37,793 nucleotides of DNA from Isosphaeraceae bacterium (lineage in GTDB: Bacteria > Planctomycetota > Planctomycetia > Isosphaerales > Isosphaeraceae): positions 1-37,793 of the forward strand of contig JARLIH010000409.1 in NCBI GenBank assembly GCA_031291845.1, written 5' to 3'. Shown in pieces: positions 25,840 through 34,515 of this stretch. Below the pieces are notes generated by a model, which ran no database searches, was not told where the DNA came from, and was given only the letters and a program-made list of their open reading frames with translations. The position numbers and the translations under genes were made by a program. Every line of letters starts with the position of its first letter. Position 1 is the stretch's first letter.

Positions 25840-25960
25840 CGCACCGGGCCGAACCAACGGCTAAAGCAGACCGGGGCCGCCATCTTGGTTTTTCGAGCTT
25901 CAGCGTTCTTGCAGGCGGCACCGGGAGCTTACCCGAGCGTTCAGGAGGCGCGCGTCGGTC
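25840..25960 (+). repeat. Dispersed Gemmataceae-type repeat fragment
   Basis: Directly after the glyoxalase stop the DNA would translate to NQRLKQTGAAILVFRASAF and LQAAPGAYPSVQE. I recall many short hypothetical planctomycete (Gemmataceae) frames with this RLKxTGAAI..FR..LQAAP pattern, which points to a repeated DNA element rather than a protein. The family assignment rests on memory, not on a search. The following stretch to 26227 shows nothing else recognisable. Confidence 0.45.
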
Positions 25961-26227
25961 TGATCGACCGATTCGTCGAAGGACACACCGAGATGGAGGG
26001 CCAGGACGCGAAGCGAGGCAGATAAGCAGAATGTTGATCAACGAGTCGCACAGCGCGCTGGCCAATCTCTTAAGCGTCAGCGCTCGGCCCGAATGCTACA
26101 CGGTAAGATCGGACCGCGTGCAGGATCCAAGAATCCACGTGTGATTCTCTTCTCACCTCAAATTCTCCCGTTCTCCCACCGGCTACCGAGGGGGACTCAA
26201 CTGCAAACGCGGCGCAGCCGGTTCCGC

Positions 26228-26506
26228 TCAAGGCAAGCCGGCCTTTTTCGTCCCCCACATGCATCGTAGGGCGAAAAGGAGGCGGAACCGACCACGGCCG
26301 GAGCGCCTACCGCCAGTTGACCGAACAGCGATCGGGATGACGGGCACGGATGCCTGGTAACGGCGGACAACTTCGATGCAAGTAATGGCAGGGATTGTGT
26401 AGCGCGCGAACTCCGCGCGGTAGCTGAGCGCGTGGTCGGCGACGGTCGGGTTCACGCCCTTGGTGATTTCGGAAAAGATGTCGGTATCGAGGAGCGCCTT
26501 GTTCAA
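26228..26506 (-). pseudogene. Truncated VapC-like PIN-domain toxin
   Basis: Starts at TTG 26506, overlapping the antitoxin stop (TTGA), or at GTG 26521. The first 55 residues are a normal PIN-domain N-terminus (ALLDTDIFSEITKG with the first acidic residue, then YTIPAITCIEVVRRYQAS with the second). The sequence then becomes arginine/serine-rich without any PIN character and stops. The later acidic residues and the C-terminal helices are missing, so ribonuclease activity should be lost. A deletion or replacement near 26340 is the likely cause. Confidence 0.7.
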
Positions 26507-26784
26507 AGGTCGAGTTCCCACCAGGTCTCTTCGCGCCGCTGGCGGTAAGCGTCGGCAACGAGCTCATCCATCAATTCCGTGTCATTGCGCATCAGCTCCA
26601 AGATCGGATCCTGGCCGGAATCCCCCCCCTCCAGTACGGGCCCGACGGGGTGCCCTTCTTGGGCGGGATCGCGTAGCACCAAACGGGCCGCCTCGCCAAT
26701 CGCGTCGTCGAGGGAAGTGAACCGGCCGCTATGCACGGCGGCTTCAATCGCGCGTTCCACGTCCTTGGATAACTGGATCGCCAC
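26503..26784 (-). CDS. VapB-like antitoxin
   Basis: 93 residues from GTG 26784, with AAGGAGA about 10 bases upstream. The N-terminus MAIQLSKDVERAIEAAVHSG, followed by RFTSLDDAIGEAARLVLRD, resembles the ribbon-helix-helix type antitoxins of the ParD/VapB kind; the acidic and tryptophan-containing tail (REETWWELDL) would bind the toxin. The stop overlaps the toxin start, the usual toxin-antitoxin coupling. Because the toxin is truncated, this may be an orphan antitoxin. The 430 bp upstream (26785-27217) up to the tRNA contain no gene I can support. Confidence 0.7.
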   Translation of the reverse strand: MAIQLSKDVERAIEAAVHSGRFTSLDDAIGEAARLVLRDPAQEGHPVGPVLEGGDSGQDPILELMRNDTELMDELVADAYRQRREETWWELDL

Positions 26785-27217
26785 AATACGTTTTCTCCTT
26801 CGGCTTCACCCTCGTGTAGCCCCCGCAGGTTGCCATTCCGTGATTTCCAGACCTACTGACATTTCGACCCGTGGCCAGAATGGCAATGATTCCCAAGTCT
26901 GGATGGCCGATACGATAGAGCGGTCGGGAACCGAACCGCGCCCCTGCCCTCTCGTCGCGGCGGAGGCATTCTTGGGTGCGCTCACGACTCCACTCGGGTG
27001 CGAGGAAGAAAGGCGCAAGCGGACACGCAACCAAGGATAGGTTGATCCTGGCCCCCCTAATCCGTTGATCGCCGACCTAGCAAACCAGGAAGGCTCGTGC
27101 GATTGAAGAAACTAGGCGCACGAGGAAATGACTGATCCTTGTACCGGCTCTCATTTGAACGAGAGGCCAAAACCGTGATCGTGAATTGGCGCAAGTCCTG
27201 CGCCGCAATCGATGAAG

Positions 27218-27290
27218 TGGAGACGATGGGGATCGAACCCACAACCTCGTGGTTGCAAACCACGCGCTCTCCCAATTGAGCTACGTCCCC
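27218..27290 (-). tRNA. trnA: tRNA-Ala (UGC)
   Basis: A complete 73-nt cloverleaf on the minus strand: acceptor GGGGACG/CGTCTCC with one G-U pair, D arm GCTC/GAGC, anticodon stem CGTGG/CCACG with loop TTTGCAA (anticodon TGC), 5-nt variable loop, T stem GTGGG/CCCAT with TTCGATC, discriminator A. The 3' CCA is not encoded. A degenerate copy of its 3' half is found at 22683-22723. Confidence 0.96.
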
Positions 27291-27391
27291 GGGTTTTCGG
27301 GCAGCCGAGTCGCGGGGCGACTCTGGCATGATTTTAACGACGCCGGTCGCCTTTGACTAGACGCGACGCTTGGCGCTCGGAAAGTTCGCGC

Positions 27392-28894
27392 CTATCGGCT
27401 CCGTAGCCACTGGTCGGCGTAGATCATGGCCTTGGTCCGGGTCGAGAGCGGGTGCGCTTCCCAGTGCGATTCTCCCCCTTGGGGGTTGGTGACGGTCTCG
27501 ATCCACTGGCGGATGACCAGGGGCGACTGGCTCACCATCGCCGCGCGGCGGAGGCGGTTCGGGCCCATGGGTTGCTCGAAGAAGACGGCGTAATAGGGAA
27601 GCTCCTTGTATTTCAGCTTCGCCAGGTACGTGCCGATGGCCTTGTTCAGCTTGACGAGGTCGTTGCCGAACGCCGCGCGGAACTCGGCGAGGTGCTGCTC
27701 CGGACTGCGCGGTTCGAGCGGGGGCATCGTGCTCATCTTGGCCAGGAAAGCGACGAACTCCTTCAGCCGGTGGTGCGCCAGGTAGTGGGTCACGGCCCAG
27801 GCGAGGGCGTAGTCGGTCGGGGTCAGCTCCTCCTTGGTCACGACGTACTCGACCAGCGGCTGCCGGGGGTCGCGGCCGAGGAGCGGGCGGTCGCCGCTGC
27901 CGACGTTGAGCGCGGCCTGGTCGTCGAGGTCGCGGATCGTCGCCATGTGCATCGGGTTGACTTCGCCCAGGCCCTTCCAGGCAATCTCTCCCTTTTTGGT
28001 TGTGATCGGTGGGGAGCAGTATTCCGCCAGGCCCTCCACGAGCCACATCGGCCAGGCGCCGAGCCTCGGCTGGATGCCGATGTTCGAGAGGATCTGGTGC
28101 GTCCCCTCATGTGCGACCGTTTGCGGCCGGCGGAGGGCGGCGACTTCGGGGGCGGCCTGGTCGTGCGTGGAACGTTCGTAGAAGTAGATCCGGTTCGTCA
28201 GGATCTCGTAGTAGGCCTGGACCTCGGGGGCGACCGGCTTGAACGCGCGGAAGTCCTTCTCGTCCCGGAAAATCACTGCGACCAGCGGGAACTCGGCGTC
28301 GCGCGTCGGGACGTCTTGCTTCCGGAACGCGTCGGAGATGCCCTTGTACAGGGCCTCGAGGAGCCGGCCGCTGTCGGTCGCGAACGTGGCCGACGACTGG
28401 TAGAAGATCAGGTAGTGCGGGGTCTGGTGGACCACGAAATCCTTGAACTGGCCCGCCTGCAGGTCCCTGCGCATCTCGTCGAAGGTCGCGGGCCGAAAGG
28501 GCTCGTCGGTGTAGGCCAACCCTCGGGCGAAGCCGAGCTGGCCGTCGGGGAGATAGACGCTCGTCTGCTCCGCGTTCTGCCCGTGGACACGCGCGACGAA
28601 CACCCGGCCGTCGGCGCGCACGCGGATGCATTTGCCCTGCTCGGGGGGCGCGATCGGGGCTGCCGGTCCCGGCGGCGGGGGGACAGGTCGATCGGCCTTG
28701 GACCGGAGCGCGGTCGGGTGGGTGGAGGGAACGGCGGACGTCGTGTCGGACACCGCGGTCCGGCGGGCGTCGCCCGCAGCCGCGTGCCTCACTCCAGCCA
28801 GGAAGGTTAGGACCGCAACGGCCCCGGCACACCATGCGGGAACGCCGAGCCGACGCGCTTGCAGCGAGCTGCGAGTCTCCGCGAGGGGTCCCAT
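27392..28894 (-). CDS. DUF1570-like secreted zinc-peptidase-type protein
   Basis: 500 residues. N-terminal hydrophobic segment about 18-38 (GVPAWCAGAVAVLTFLAGV) suggests a signal peptide. A proline-rich linker (55-85) is followed by the conserved region. The zinc motif is HEGTH at 262-266 (TVAHEGTHQILSNIG), with the downstream glutamate Glu287 in WLVEGLAEY as in gluzincin peptidases. This HExxH...E pattern within a planctomycete-type protein fits DUF1570. Probably a periplasmic or surface metallopeptidase; no substrate is known. The C-terminal 200 residues contain the helical YALAWAVTHYLAHHRLKEF segment typical of the family. Monocistronic by position. Confidence 0.82.
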   Translation of the reverse strand: MGPLAETRSSLQARRLGVPAWCAGAVAVLTFLAGVRHAAAGDARRTAVSDTTSAVPSTHPTALRSKADRPVPPPPGPAAPIAPPEQGKCIRVRADGRVFVARVHGQNAEQTSVYLPDGQLGFARGLAYTDEPFRPATFDEMRRDLQAGQFKDFVVHQTPHYLIFYQSSATFATDSGRLLEALYKGISDAFRKQDVPTRDAEFPLVAVIFRDEKDFRAFKPVAPEVQAYYEILTNRIYFYERSTHDQAAPEVAALRRPQTVAHEGTHQILSNIGIQPRLGAWPMWLVEGLAEYCSPPITTKKGEIAWKGLGEVNPMHMATIRDLDDQAALNVGSGDRPLLGRDPRQPLVEYVVTKEELTPTDYALAWAVTHYLAHHRLKEFVAFLAKMSTMPPLEPRSPEQHLAEFRAAFGNDLVKLNKAIGTYLAKLKYKELPYYAVFFEQPMGPNRLRRAAMVSQSPLVIRQWIETVTNPQGGESHWEAHPLSTRTKAMIYADQWLRSR

Positions 28895-29014
28895 CGCCGT
28901 TGTTCCTTCGGAGGCGTTGGCACGATCGGCAAGACCGCGGGGGGCTTCACTGAGTCTAGCAGCCGTGCGCCACCGAAGGAAGCCGCGCGCGCCGGCATCT
29001 TTCGGAGCGCGCGA

Positions 29015-30058
29015 TCAGCCCCGCGCACGACCCGCCAGCTCCGCGCGAACGAGCCTGACCCCCTCCACCATCGCGCGCGCTTTTGCCGTCGCCACGTGCC
29101 GCGCGGTCTGCGAGAAACCACAGTCGGGCGTAACCGAGACCCGCGACGCGTCGACCCGCCGTAACACGCTGCGCAAGCGGTCGGCGACCAGCTCCGGCGG
29201 CTCGATCCACGTGTTCTTCACGTCGACCAGCCCCACCGCCACGTCCATCGTGTCCGGCAATTCCGCCAGAAGCTCGACCTCGGCCATCTCGCGGCTCGCG
29301 AACTCGAGGGCAAGCTGGCTCACCTTCGCCCGCCCGACGTGCGGGAACAGCGGGCGGTACGACCGCCAGCCGACTGCGCGGGCCCGGTAGTTGCCGAAGC
29401 ACATGTGCATGCTGATGTAAGCGTCCACGCCTTCCACCGTGCGCGCGATCACGTCGAGGAAGCGCTCGGGCGCGTCGGGGTGACAGGCGAAACTGGGCTC
29501 GTCGAGCTGGACGAAGTCGACCCCGGCCGCGACGAGGGCCTTGAGCTCGGCGTTGACGAGCGGGATGAGCGCTTCGGTCACGGCGTCGCGATCCTGATAA
29601 ACAGCGCCACCGTTCAAGCAGCCGGCCAGCGTGTAGGCGCCCGGGACCGGCACCTTGCACGGTGCCCCGGTCAAGGCGCGGAAACGTTGGTATTCGCCGA
29701 CCGTGCCGAGCCCGCCGCGTCCCTTCACCCGCAGCGGGGCGACACAGCGGTACTTGCTCCGCTGGTCGTGGGCCGGCGCTCCCCAGTGGCGGGCTTGCGG
29801 AAGGGGCTCGAGGCCGTCGAGGTCGTCGTAGAACCCGAGGTTGAAATCGACCCGCTGCATCTCACCGTCGGTGATCCGGTCGAGCCCGGCCCGGAGCTGG
29901 TCGTCGATTGCCAGGCGCACGGCGTCGGTGAGGGCTTCGGTTCGGTCCGCCACGCCGAAGCGTTCGGGCGCGGCGGCGACGTCGGCGATGAACTTCTCGT
30001 ACCAGCCGGGGAAGGCCCAGCTCCCGATCACGGTACAGGGGATCAGGGGGTCGTTCAT
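29015..30058 (-). CDS. MetE C-terminal-like cobalamin-independent methyltransferase
   Basis: 347 residues from ATG 30058, preceded by GAGGT. Corresponds to the C-terminal catalytic barrel of cobalamin-independent methionine synthase without the N-terminal half. The four zinc ligands are identifiable: His218 and Cys220 (SMHMCFGNY), Glu252 (LALEFASREM) and Cys313 (TPDCGFSQT). DFVQLDEPSF carries the conserved Asp186 of the homocysteine site. Such short MetE-like proteins transfer methyl groups to homocysteine or to other thiols from folate or corrinoid-type donors; the donor here is undetermined. The upstream 170 bp up to the divergent unknown gene include a GTAGGG-type palindrome arm. Confidence 0.85.
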   Translation of the reverse strand: MNDPLIPCTVIGSWAFPGWYEKFIADVAAAPERFGVADRTEALTDAVRLAIDDQLRAGLDRITDGEMQRVDFNLGFYDDLDGLEPLPQARHWGAPAHDQRSKYRCVAPLRVKGRGGLGTVGEYQRFRALTGAPCKVPVPGAYTLAGCLNGGAVYQDRDAVTEALIPLVNAELKALVAAGVDFVQLDEPSFACHPDAPERFLDVIARTVEGVDAYISMHMCFGNYRARAVGWRSYRPLFPHVGRAKVSQLALEFASREMAEVELLAELPDTMDVAVGLVDVKNTWIEPPELVADRLRSVLRRVDASRVSVTPDCGFSQTARHVATAKARAMVEGVRLVRAELAGRARG

Positions 30059-30079
30059 CTTTGGTGACCTCAGATTCCC

Positions 30080-30101
30080 GGCCGGCAATGGCCAGCCCTA
30101 C
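30080..30101. repeat. Dispersed GGCCGGC..GCCCTAC palindrome arm
   Basis: A 22-bp segment just upstream of the MetE-like start resembles one arm of the hairpin at 13588-13637 (GGCCGGCA..GGCC..CCTAC). Both are intergenic. It is probably one of many copies of a short extragenic repeat in this genome, and the number and role of copies cannot be judged from one window. Confidence 0.4.
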
Positions 30102-30227
30102 CGGAAGACGATACGCCGCGGCCAAGTCGCGATTCATGATTCATTATGGCGGACCGAGCGGGCCCGAGGAAACGGCGCACACAGCAATCAATCACCCCCA
30201 CGATGATCACGCAAAAGACGATCCGTC

Positions 30228-30716
30228 ATGAAAAAGCCCGCTCCCCGGTCGACGGGCGACAGTTGGCTGCGTTTCTTGGCTTGGGTCTTCGTTCATTCTG
30301 GCCGAGAATTCCGTATGTACGATCATGTTTGGGTGAAGATCGAGCCGGTGCCTGCGTACTTCCGGGGCGACAACCCGCTGAGCGATGACATTGACTACCG
30401 TGTCTTTATCAACCAGGCCATAGAGCACCTTCATGCCGACGCGGTGCGCTGTTACCGGAAACATGGGCGCGGGGTGGTCGTACTCGGGCGGCCGAACGGT
30501 GTGTTTCTCGAGGGCTGGTACGGGCTCCCGCGCAACGATCAGCGGTCGGTGCACGAGGCGGCCTGTCTGAAAGACCTGTTGCAGTACGACCCCGTCCGGG
30601 AGCTCTTGGTCGGCATCGGTGATGGGGATGTCTGCCCGGTCTGCGTCTGGAGACTCATGGTCGACCAGCCGACGCCCGCGCAAGCATGGCGCGACTTCGA
30701 TTTGACGACCAGGTGA
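30228..30716 (+). CDS. Hypothetical cytoplasmic protein
   Basis: 162 residues from ATG 30228; ATG 30315 (MYDHVWVKIEPVPAYFRGDN) is an alternative and perhaps better start because the first 29 residues are basic and have little structure. No signal peptide or membrane helix. A conserved-looking core follows (IDYRVFINQAIEHLHADAVR and RKHGRGVVVLGRPNGVFLEG). It ends with CPVCVWRLMVDQPTP, where the C-x-x-C could bind a metal. I do not recognise a family. Divergent from the MetE-like gene and convergent with the M1 aminopeptidase. Confidence 0.6.
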   Translation: MKKPAPRSTGDSWLRFLAWVFVHSGREFRMYDHVWVKIEPVPAYFRGDNPLSDDIDYRVFINQAIEHLHADAVRCYRKHGRGVVVLGRPNGVFLEGWYGLPRNDQRSVHEAACLKDLLQYDPVRELLVGIGDGDVCPVCVWRLMVDQPTPAQAWRDFDLTTR

Positions 30717-30793
30717 GTGGCGCCCCGCCTCGGAACGGCTGCAACAGTCGCGCCTCGCGGGGACTTCGGCGTGGTACTCAAGCCATGCTCCGA

Positions 30794-32665
30794 CTACGGC
30801 TTATCCCCGATGCCGAGGAGACGAGCCACGGAATCGGCCGTGATGGGGTGATAGAACGGCCTGGCCTTGGCGAAGAGGGCTTCGGCCCGCGCGCGGCCCT
30901 CGGGCGTCTTGATCAGGGCACCGTAGAGCGGCATGAGGTACTTGCGCCGGCCGATCTTCGTCAGAAACGAATCGACCCGTTCGTCGGCCGGGTGGTACTG
31001 ATTGCGGATCGCCATGAGCAGCCATTGGTCGACGACCTCGGCGTTGGGACGCGCAGTGAGTCCGAACGCGGCGTCGAGCTCGGCGAGGCGCTCGGCGGGC
31101 AGCGATTCGGGCAGCGCCTGGAGGAAGTGGATCCACTCGTGAGTGGACCAGGCTTTCGTGCCGATGTCGCGGGCCGCGACCTTCCCTTCGACCCATTCGC
31201 GGGCGGCGAGCGCGACGGCCTCGAAGCGGGCCGACTTCGGTTCGGGGTAGCCGGGCGGCAGACCCGGTTGGGAGAGCCACGCGTCCAGGTCGATCGCCGC
31301 GGCGGCCTGGGCGTCCTGGTTCAGCAGGTGCGCGCGGAGGTAGGCGACGAAGTCGGCCGTGGTGATGCTCTGGAACGCGAAGTGGTCGAAGTACGCGCGC
31401 AAAAACGGGTCGAACCTGTCGCGGCCGAAGGCGTGCTCCAGGGTCGTCAGGAACAGGGCCCCTTTTTCGTAGGCCACGGGGCCGACGGCATCATCGGGGT
31501 CGCGGCCGGCGAGGTCGATGTGCAGGACCTGCTCGCCCGGAGGGAGTTTCTTGAGGGCTTCCCGCAGGTCGCGCAGGCCCAGGACGGACTCCATCGCGGC
31601 TTGCTCCGGCCCGTAGAGATCCTCGACGGCCCTGCGCTCGATGTATACGGTGAACCCCTCGTTCAGCCAGAAGTCGCTCCAGGTGGCGTTGGTGACCAGG
31701 TTCCCCGACCACGAGTGCGCCAGCTCGTGCGCCACGAGCGAGACCAAGGAGCGGTCCCCTGCCAGGATCGTCGGCGTGGCGAAGGTCAAGAGCGGGTTTT
31801 CCATCCCGCCGAACGGGAAGCTCGGCGGCAGGACGAGGAGGTCGTAGCGACCCCAGAGGTACGGGCCGTACCGCTTTTCGATCGTGGCGATCATCGCCTC
31901 GGTGTCGGCAAACTCGAACGCCGCCGACTGCACGACGGGGGGCTCGGCATACACGCCCGAGCGTGCGCCGAGCGGCCGGAACGGCAGGTCCCCCACGGCC
32001 AGGGCAATCAGGTACGAAGGGATCGGCCGGGTCATCTTGAAGCGAAAGGCCCCGTCCTGGGCCGGCAGGTGCTCGGCGCTCATCAGGGCCGTCATTCCAG
32101 GGGGCGCCTTGATCGTCGCCTCATACGTGACACGCACTCCCGGCGAGTCTTGCAGTGGGATCCACGTCCGGGCGTGGATCGCCTCCGACTGCGTGAACAG
32201 GAACGGCTGCTTGCCCCCGGCCGTGCGGGGGGCGTCGAGCCACTGGAGCGCATTGGCTTCGGGTGCGGTGCGGTAGTTGACCGTGACCGCGCCGGCGCCC
32301 GGCGGCAGGTTGACCGTCAGGGCCGCGCCCAGGATCGGGTCCGGCTTGCCGAGTGAGAACGCCGCGGGAACCCGTTTCTGCTCGGCGGTCAGGACCTCGA
32401 CACCCTCGATCGTAAGGCGCTTGGTATCCAGGACCAGCGGGGCGTCGGCGTGAGCGCCCGGTTGACGCTCCACGTGTAACGTCGCGCTCCCCGCCAGCAC
32501 ACGGGCGCCGAAGTCCACCTGGAGGTTCAGGGCCACGTGCCTCACCCGCACCTGTTCGGGGTTGGCGAACGAATGCATGTCCCGTCGGGGCGAATCGCCG
32601 GCGCCGACGCCCGCGACCACCGCCCCCAGCGCTCCGAGCCAACTCATCGTAGGTAGCCCCCCCAT
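30794..32665 (-). CDS. M1 family aminopeptidase (LTA4 hydrolase-like)
   Basis: 623 residues from ATG 32665, with GGGGAGAAG upstream; longer in-frame extensions are non-coding. A hydrophobic start (SWLGALGAVVAGVGAG) suggests export. The N-terminal beta domain is followed by the gluzincin catalytic domain: exopeptidase motif GGMEN at 286-290 and zinc motif HELAH at 313-317. The third ligand Glu336 lies 18 residues later in FWLNEGFTVYIERR. PFGGMENPLLTFATPTILAGD-like sequence and the C-terminal helical domain are characteristic of the LTA4H/aminopeptidase B subgroup rather than of aminopeptidase N. Expected activity is removal of N-terminal residues from small peptides in the periplasm. Confidence 0.95.
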   Translation of the reverse strand: MGGLPTMSWLGALGAVVAGVGAGDSPRRDMHSFANPEQVRVRHVALNLQVDFGARVLAGSATLHVERQPGAHADAPLVLDTKRLTIEGVEVLTAEQKRVPAAFSLGKPDPILGAALTVNLPPGAGAVTVNYRTAPEANALQWLDAPRTAGGKQPFLFTQSEAIHARTWIPLQDSPGVRVTYEATIKAPPGMTALMSAEHLPAQDGAFRFKMTRPIPSYLIALAVGDLPFRPLGARSGVYAEPPVVQSAAFEFADTEAMIATIEKRYGPYLWGRYDLLVLPPSFPFGGMENPLLTFATPTILAGDRSLVSLVAHELAHSWSGNLVTNATWSDFWLNEGFTVYIERRAVEDLYGPEQAAMESVLGLRDLREALKKLPPGEQVLHIDLAGRDPDDAVGPVAYEKGALFLTTLEHAFGRDRFDPFLRAYFDHFAFQSITTADFVAYLRAHLLNQDAQAAAAIDLDAWLSQPGLPPGYPEPKSARFEAVALAAREWVEGKVAARDIGTKAWSTHEWIHFLQALPESLPAERLAELDAAFGLTARPNAEVVDQWLLMAIRNQYHPADERVDSFLTKIGRRKYLMPLYGALIKTPEGRARAEALFAKARPFYHPITADSVARLLGIGDKP

Positions 32666-33136
32666 ACGTGGCTTCTCCCCGGCTGGACCGCCTAAGCCCA
32701 AACATACGAATCGGTTACGTGTCACGATCCAAACGGTCGCAAACGCGCGACACGGCCGTTCCCGCACTGTAACCGACGAGGGGCGGCGGGGACCAGCGCC
32801 TGGGGGGTAGAATCGCCTCAACCCCTTATCTACCCACGTTTCGCGTTTCTTGGAAAAACGCGCCAACGATTCTTGCACGCACGCCGTATGAGACGGTACG
32901 CTGGCTCTGTTTTGTTGAACATTCGCACGACAGGCCAGCCCGCCAGATTGCCGGCTCGACCGGCCCAGCCGCATGGCCCACCGCCCTCAGCGCACGCTTT
33001 CCCTGACTTATGGGATCAATTATCGGACGGGTGGGGCGATGGCCGGAGGGCGCCGGCAGATGTTGAGCGCGAACCTGGCGTTGCGACGCGTTTGATGATC
33101 GCTGACCGAAACGACACGGACCGAAGGAGACGATCG

Positions 33137-34444
33137 ATGGCGAGCCAAAACGCGCGGGGCTTGTTTAGCCGCCGCGGCTTCTTGACCGTCGGAGCGGCGG
33201 GCTTTGGCCTGACCCTGGGCGACTTCTTCCGCATGCGGGCCTTCGGCGAGCAGAAGAACTACGCCCCGATCACCGCGAAGGCCGACTCGGTCATCCACAT
33301 CTTCCTGCCCGGCGGCATCGCCCACCAGGAGACGTTCGACCCCAAGCCTTACGCGCCGATCGAGTACCGGGGCGAACTGTCGACGATCGCCACCAAGATT
33401 GAAGGGGAGCCGTTCTGCCAGACGCTGCCCCAGACGGCTCAGGTCGCCGACAAGCTGACGGTGATCCGCTCGATGACCCACGGCGAGGCAGCGCACGAGC
33501 GCGGCACGCACAACATGTTCACGGGCTACCGGCCGAGCCCGGCCTTGCAGTACCCGAGTATGGGGAGCGTCGTGGCCCACGAGTACGGGCCGAAGAATAA
33601 CCTGCCGCCGTACGTCTGCGTGCCGAGCCAGCCGAACGTGTACGCGGGGACGGGCTACCTCAGCTCGTCGTTCTCGCCGTTCAGCCTCGGTGCCGACCCG
33701 GCCAACGCCGGCTTCCGGGTGCAGGACCTGAACCTGCCGGGGGGAATCGACGACTCCCGCTTCGCCACCCGGCGCAGCATTCTCGATTCGGTGAACGACC
33801 ACTTCGCTCGCAAGGAAAAGAGCGACGGCCTGGCGGCGATGGACACGTTCTATCAACGGGCGTATAGCCTCATCAGCTCGCAGAAGGCGCGCGAGGCGTT
33901 CAACATCGACGCCGAGCCCGCCGCGCTCCGCGACCAGTACGGCCGCAACGCCGCCGGCCAGCGGATGCTGATGGCGCGCCGTTTGGTCGAGGCGGGCGTG
34001 CGGTTCGTCGCGCTCCAGTTCGGCGGCTGGGACATGCACACCGGGATCGCCAACGGCATGCGGACCCAGATGCCTCCGTTCGACCAGGCCTTCGCGACGC
34101 TGATCCGCGACCTCGACGGCCGAGGGCTGCTCGACCGCACGGTCGTGATGGTCTCCAGCGAGTTCGGCCGCACGCCGAAGATCAACAAGGACGCCGGCCG
34201 CGACCACTGGCCGAAGGTCTTCAGCGTCGTGCTCGCCGGCGGCGGCTTCAAGAAGGGGTACATCCATGGCGCCTCGAACTCCACCGCGAGCGAGCCGGAG
34301 CGCGACCCGATCGGCCCCGAGGACCTCGCCACGACCATCTACCACCAGATCGGCATCATCGCCGACAAGGAGCTGATGGCGCCGGGCAACCGGCCGATCG
34401 AGATCGTCGACGGCGGCAAGGTTCGCAACGAACTGCTGGCATGA
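33137..34444 (+). CDS. DUF1501 Tat-exported protein
   Basis: 435 residues from ATG 33137, with AAGGAG 7 bases upstream. Twin-arginine signal FSRRGFLTVGAAGFGLTLGD. The body is the DUF1501 (sulfatase/alkaline-phosphatase-like fold) domain: SVIHIFLPGGIAHQETFDPK, GEAAHERGTHNMFTGYRPSP, FGGWDMHTG, VMVSSEFGRTPKINKDAGRD and the HWPKVFSVVLAGGG end motif. Extremely common in planctomycetes, normally beside DUF1549/DUF1553 cytochrome-containing proteins; here that partner is missing and a Uma2 gene follows instead. The activity is unknown. The 470 bp before it (32666-33136), divergent from the M1 gene, hold a distant TCGGTTAC/GTAACCGA dyad but no gene. Confidence 0.94.
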   Translation: MASQNARGLFSRRGFLTVGAAGFGLTLGDFFRMRAFGEQKNYAPITAKADSVIHIFLPGGIAHQETFDPKPYAPIEYRGELSTIATKIEGEPFCQTLPQTAQVADKLTVIRSMTHGEAAHERGTHNMFTGYRPSPALQYPSMGSVVAHEYGPKNNLPPYVCVPSQPNVYAGTGYLSSSFSPFSLGADPANAGFRVQDLNLPGGIDDSRFATRRSILDSVNDHFARKEKSDGLAAMDTFYQRAYSLISSQKAREAFNIDAEPAALRDQYGRNAAGQRMLMARRLVEAGVRFVALQFGGWDMHTGIANGMRTQMPPFDQAFATLIRDLDGRGLLDRTVVMVSSEFGRTPKINKDAGRDHWPKVFSVVLAGGGFKKGYIHGASNSTASEPERDPIGPEDLATTIYHQIGIIADKELMAPGNRPIEIVDGGKVRNELLA

Positions 34445-34464
34445 GCCGTTTCGGGTAGGATGGA

Positions 34465-34496
34465 GGCGTGCCCGTGCACCCTGGGGGCACGCCTTT
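34465..34496 (+). terminator. Intrinsic terminator after DUF1501
   Basis: GGCGTGCCC (34465-34473) pairs perfectly with GGGCACGCC (34485-34493) and TTT follows. It lies 20 bases after the DUF1501 stop and 19 bases before the Uma2 start, separating these two genes transcriptionally, at least in part. Confidence 0.7.
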
Positions 34497-34515
34497 CCAA
34501 CCCAGGACCGCACCG

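Noticed and set aside
26579..27040. 153-residue plus-strand frame opposite the antitoxin
   Set aside because: No ribosome-binding site or family resemblance and it overlaps the coupled antitoxin.
27057..27329. 90-residue minus-strand frame containing GDVAQLGERVVCNHEVVGSIP
   Set aside because: This is the conceptual translation of the tRNA-Ala gene, a well-known annotation artefact.
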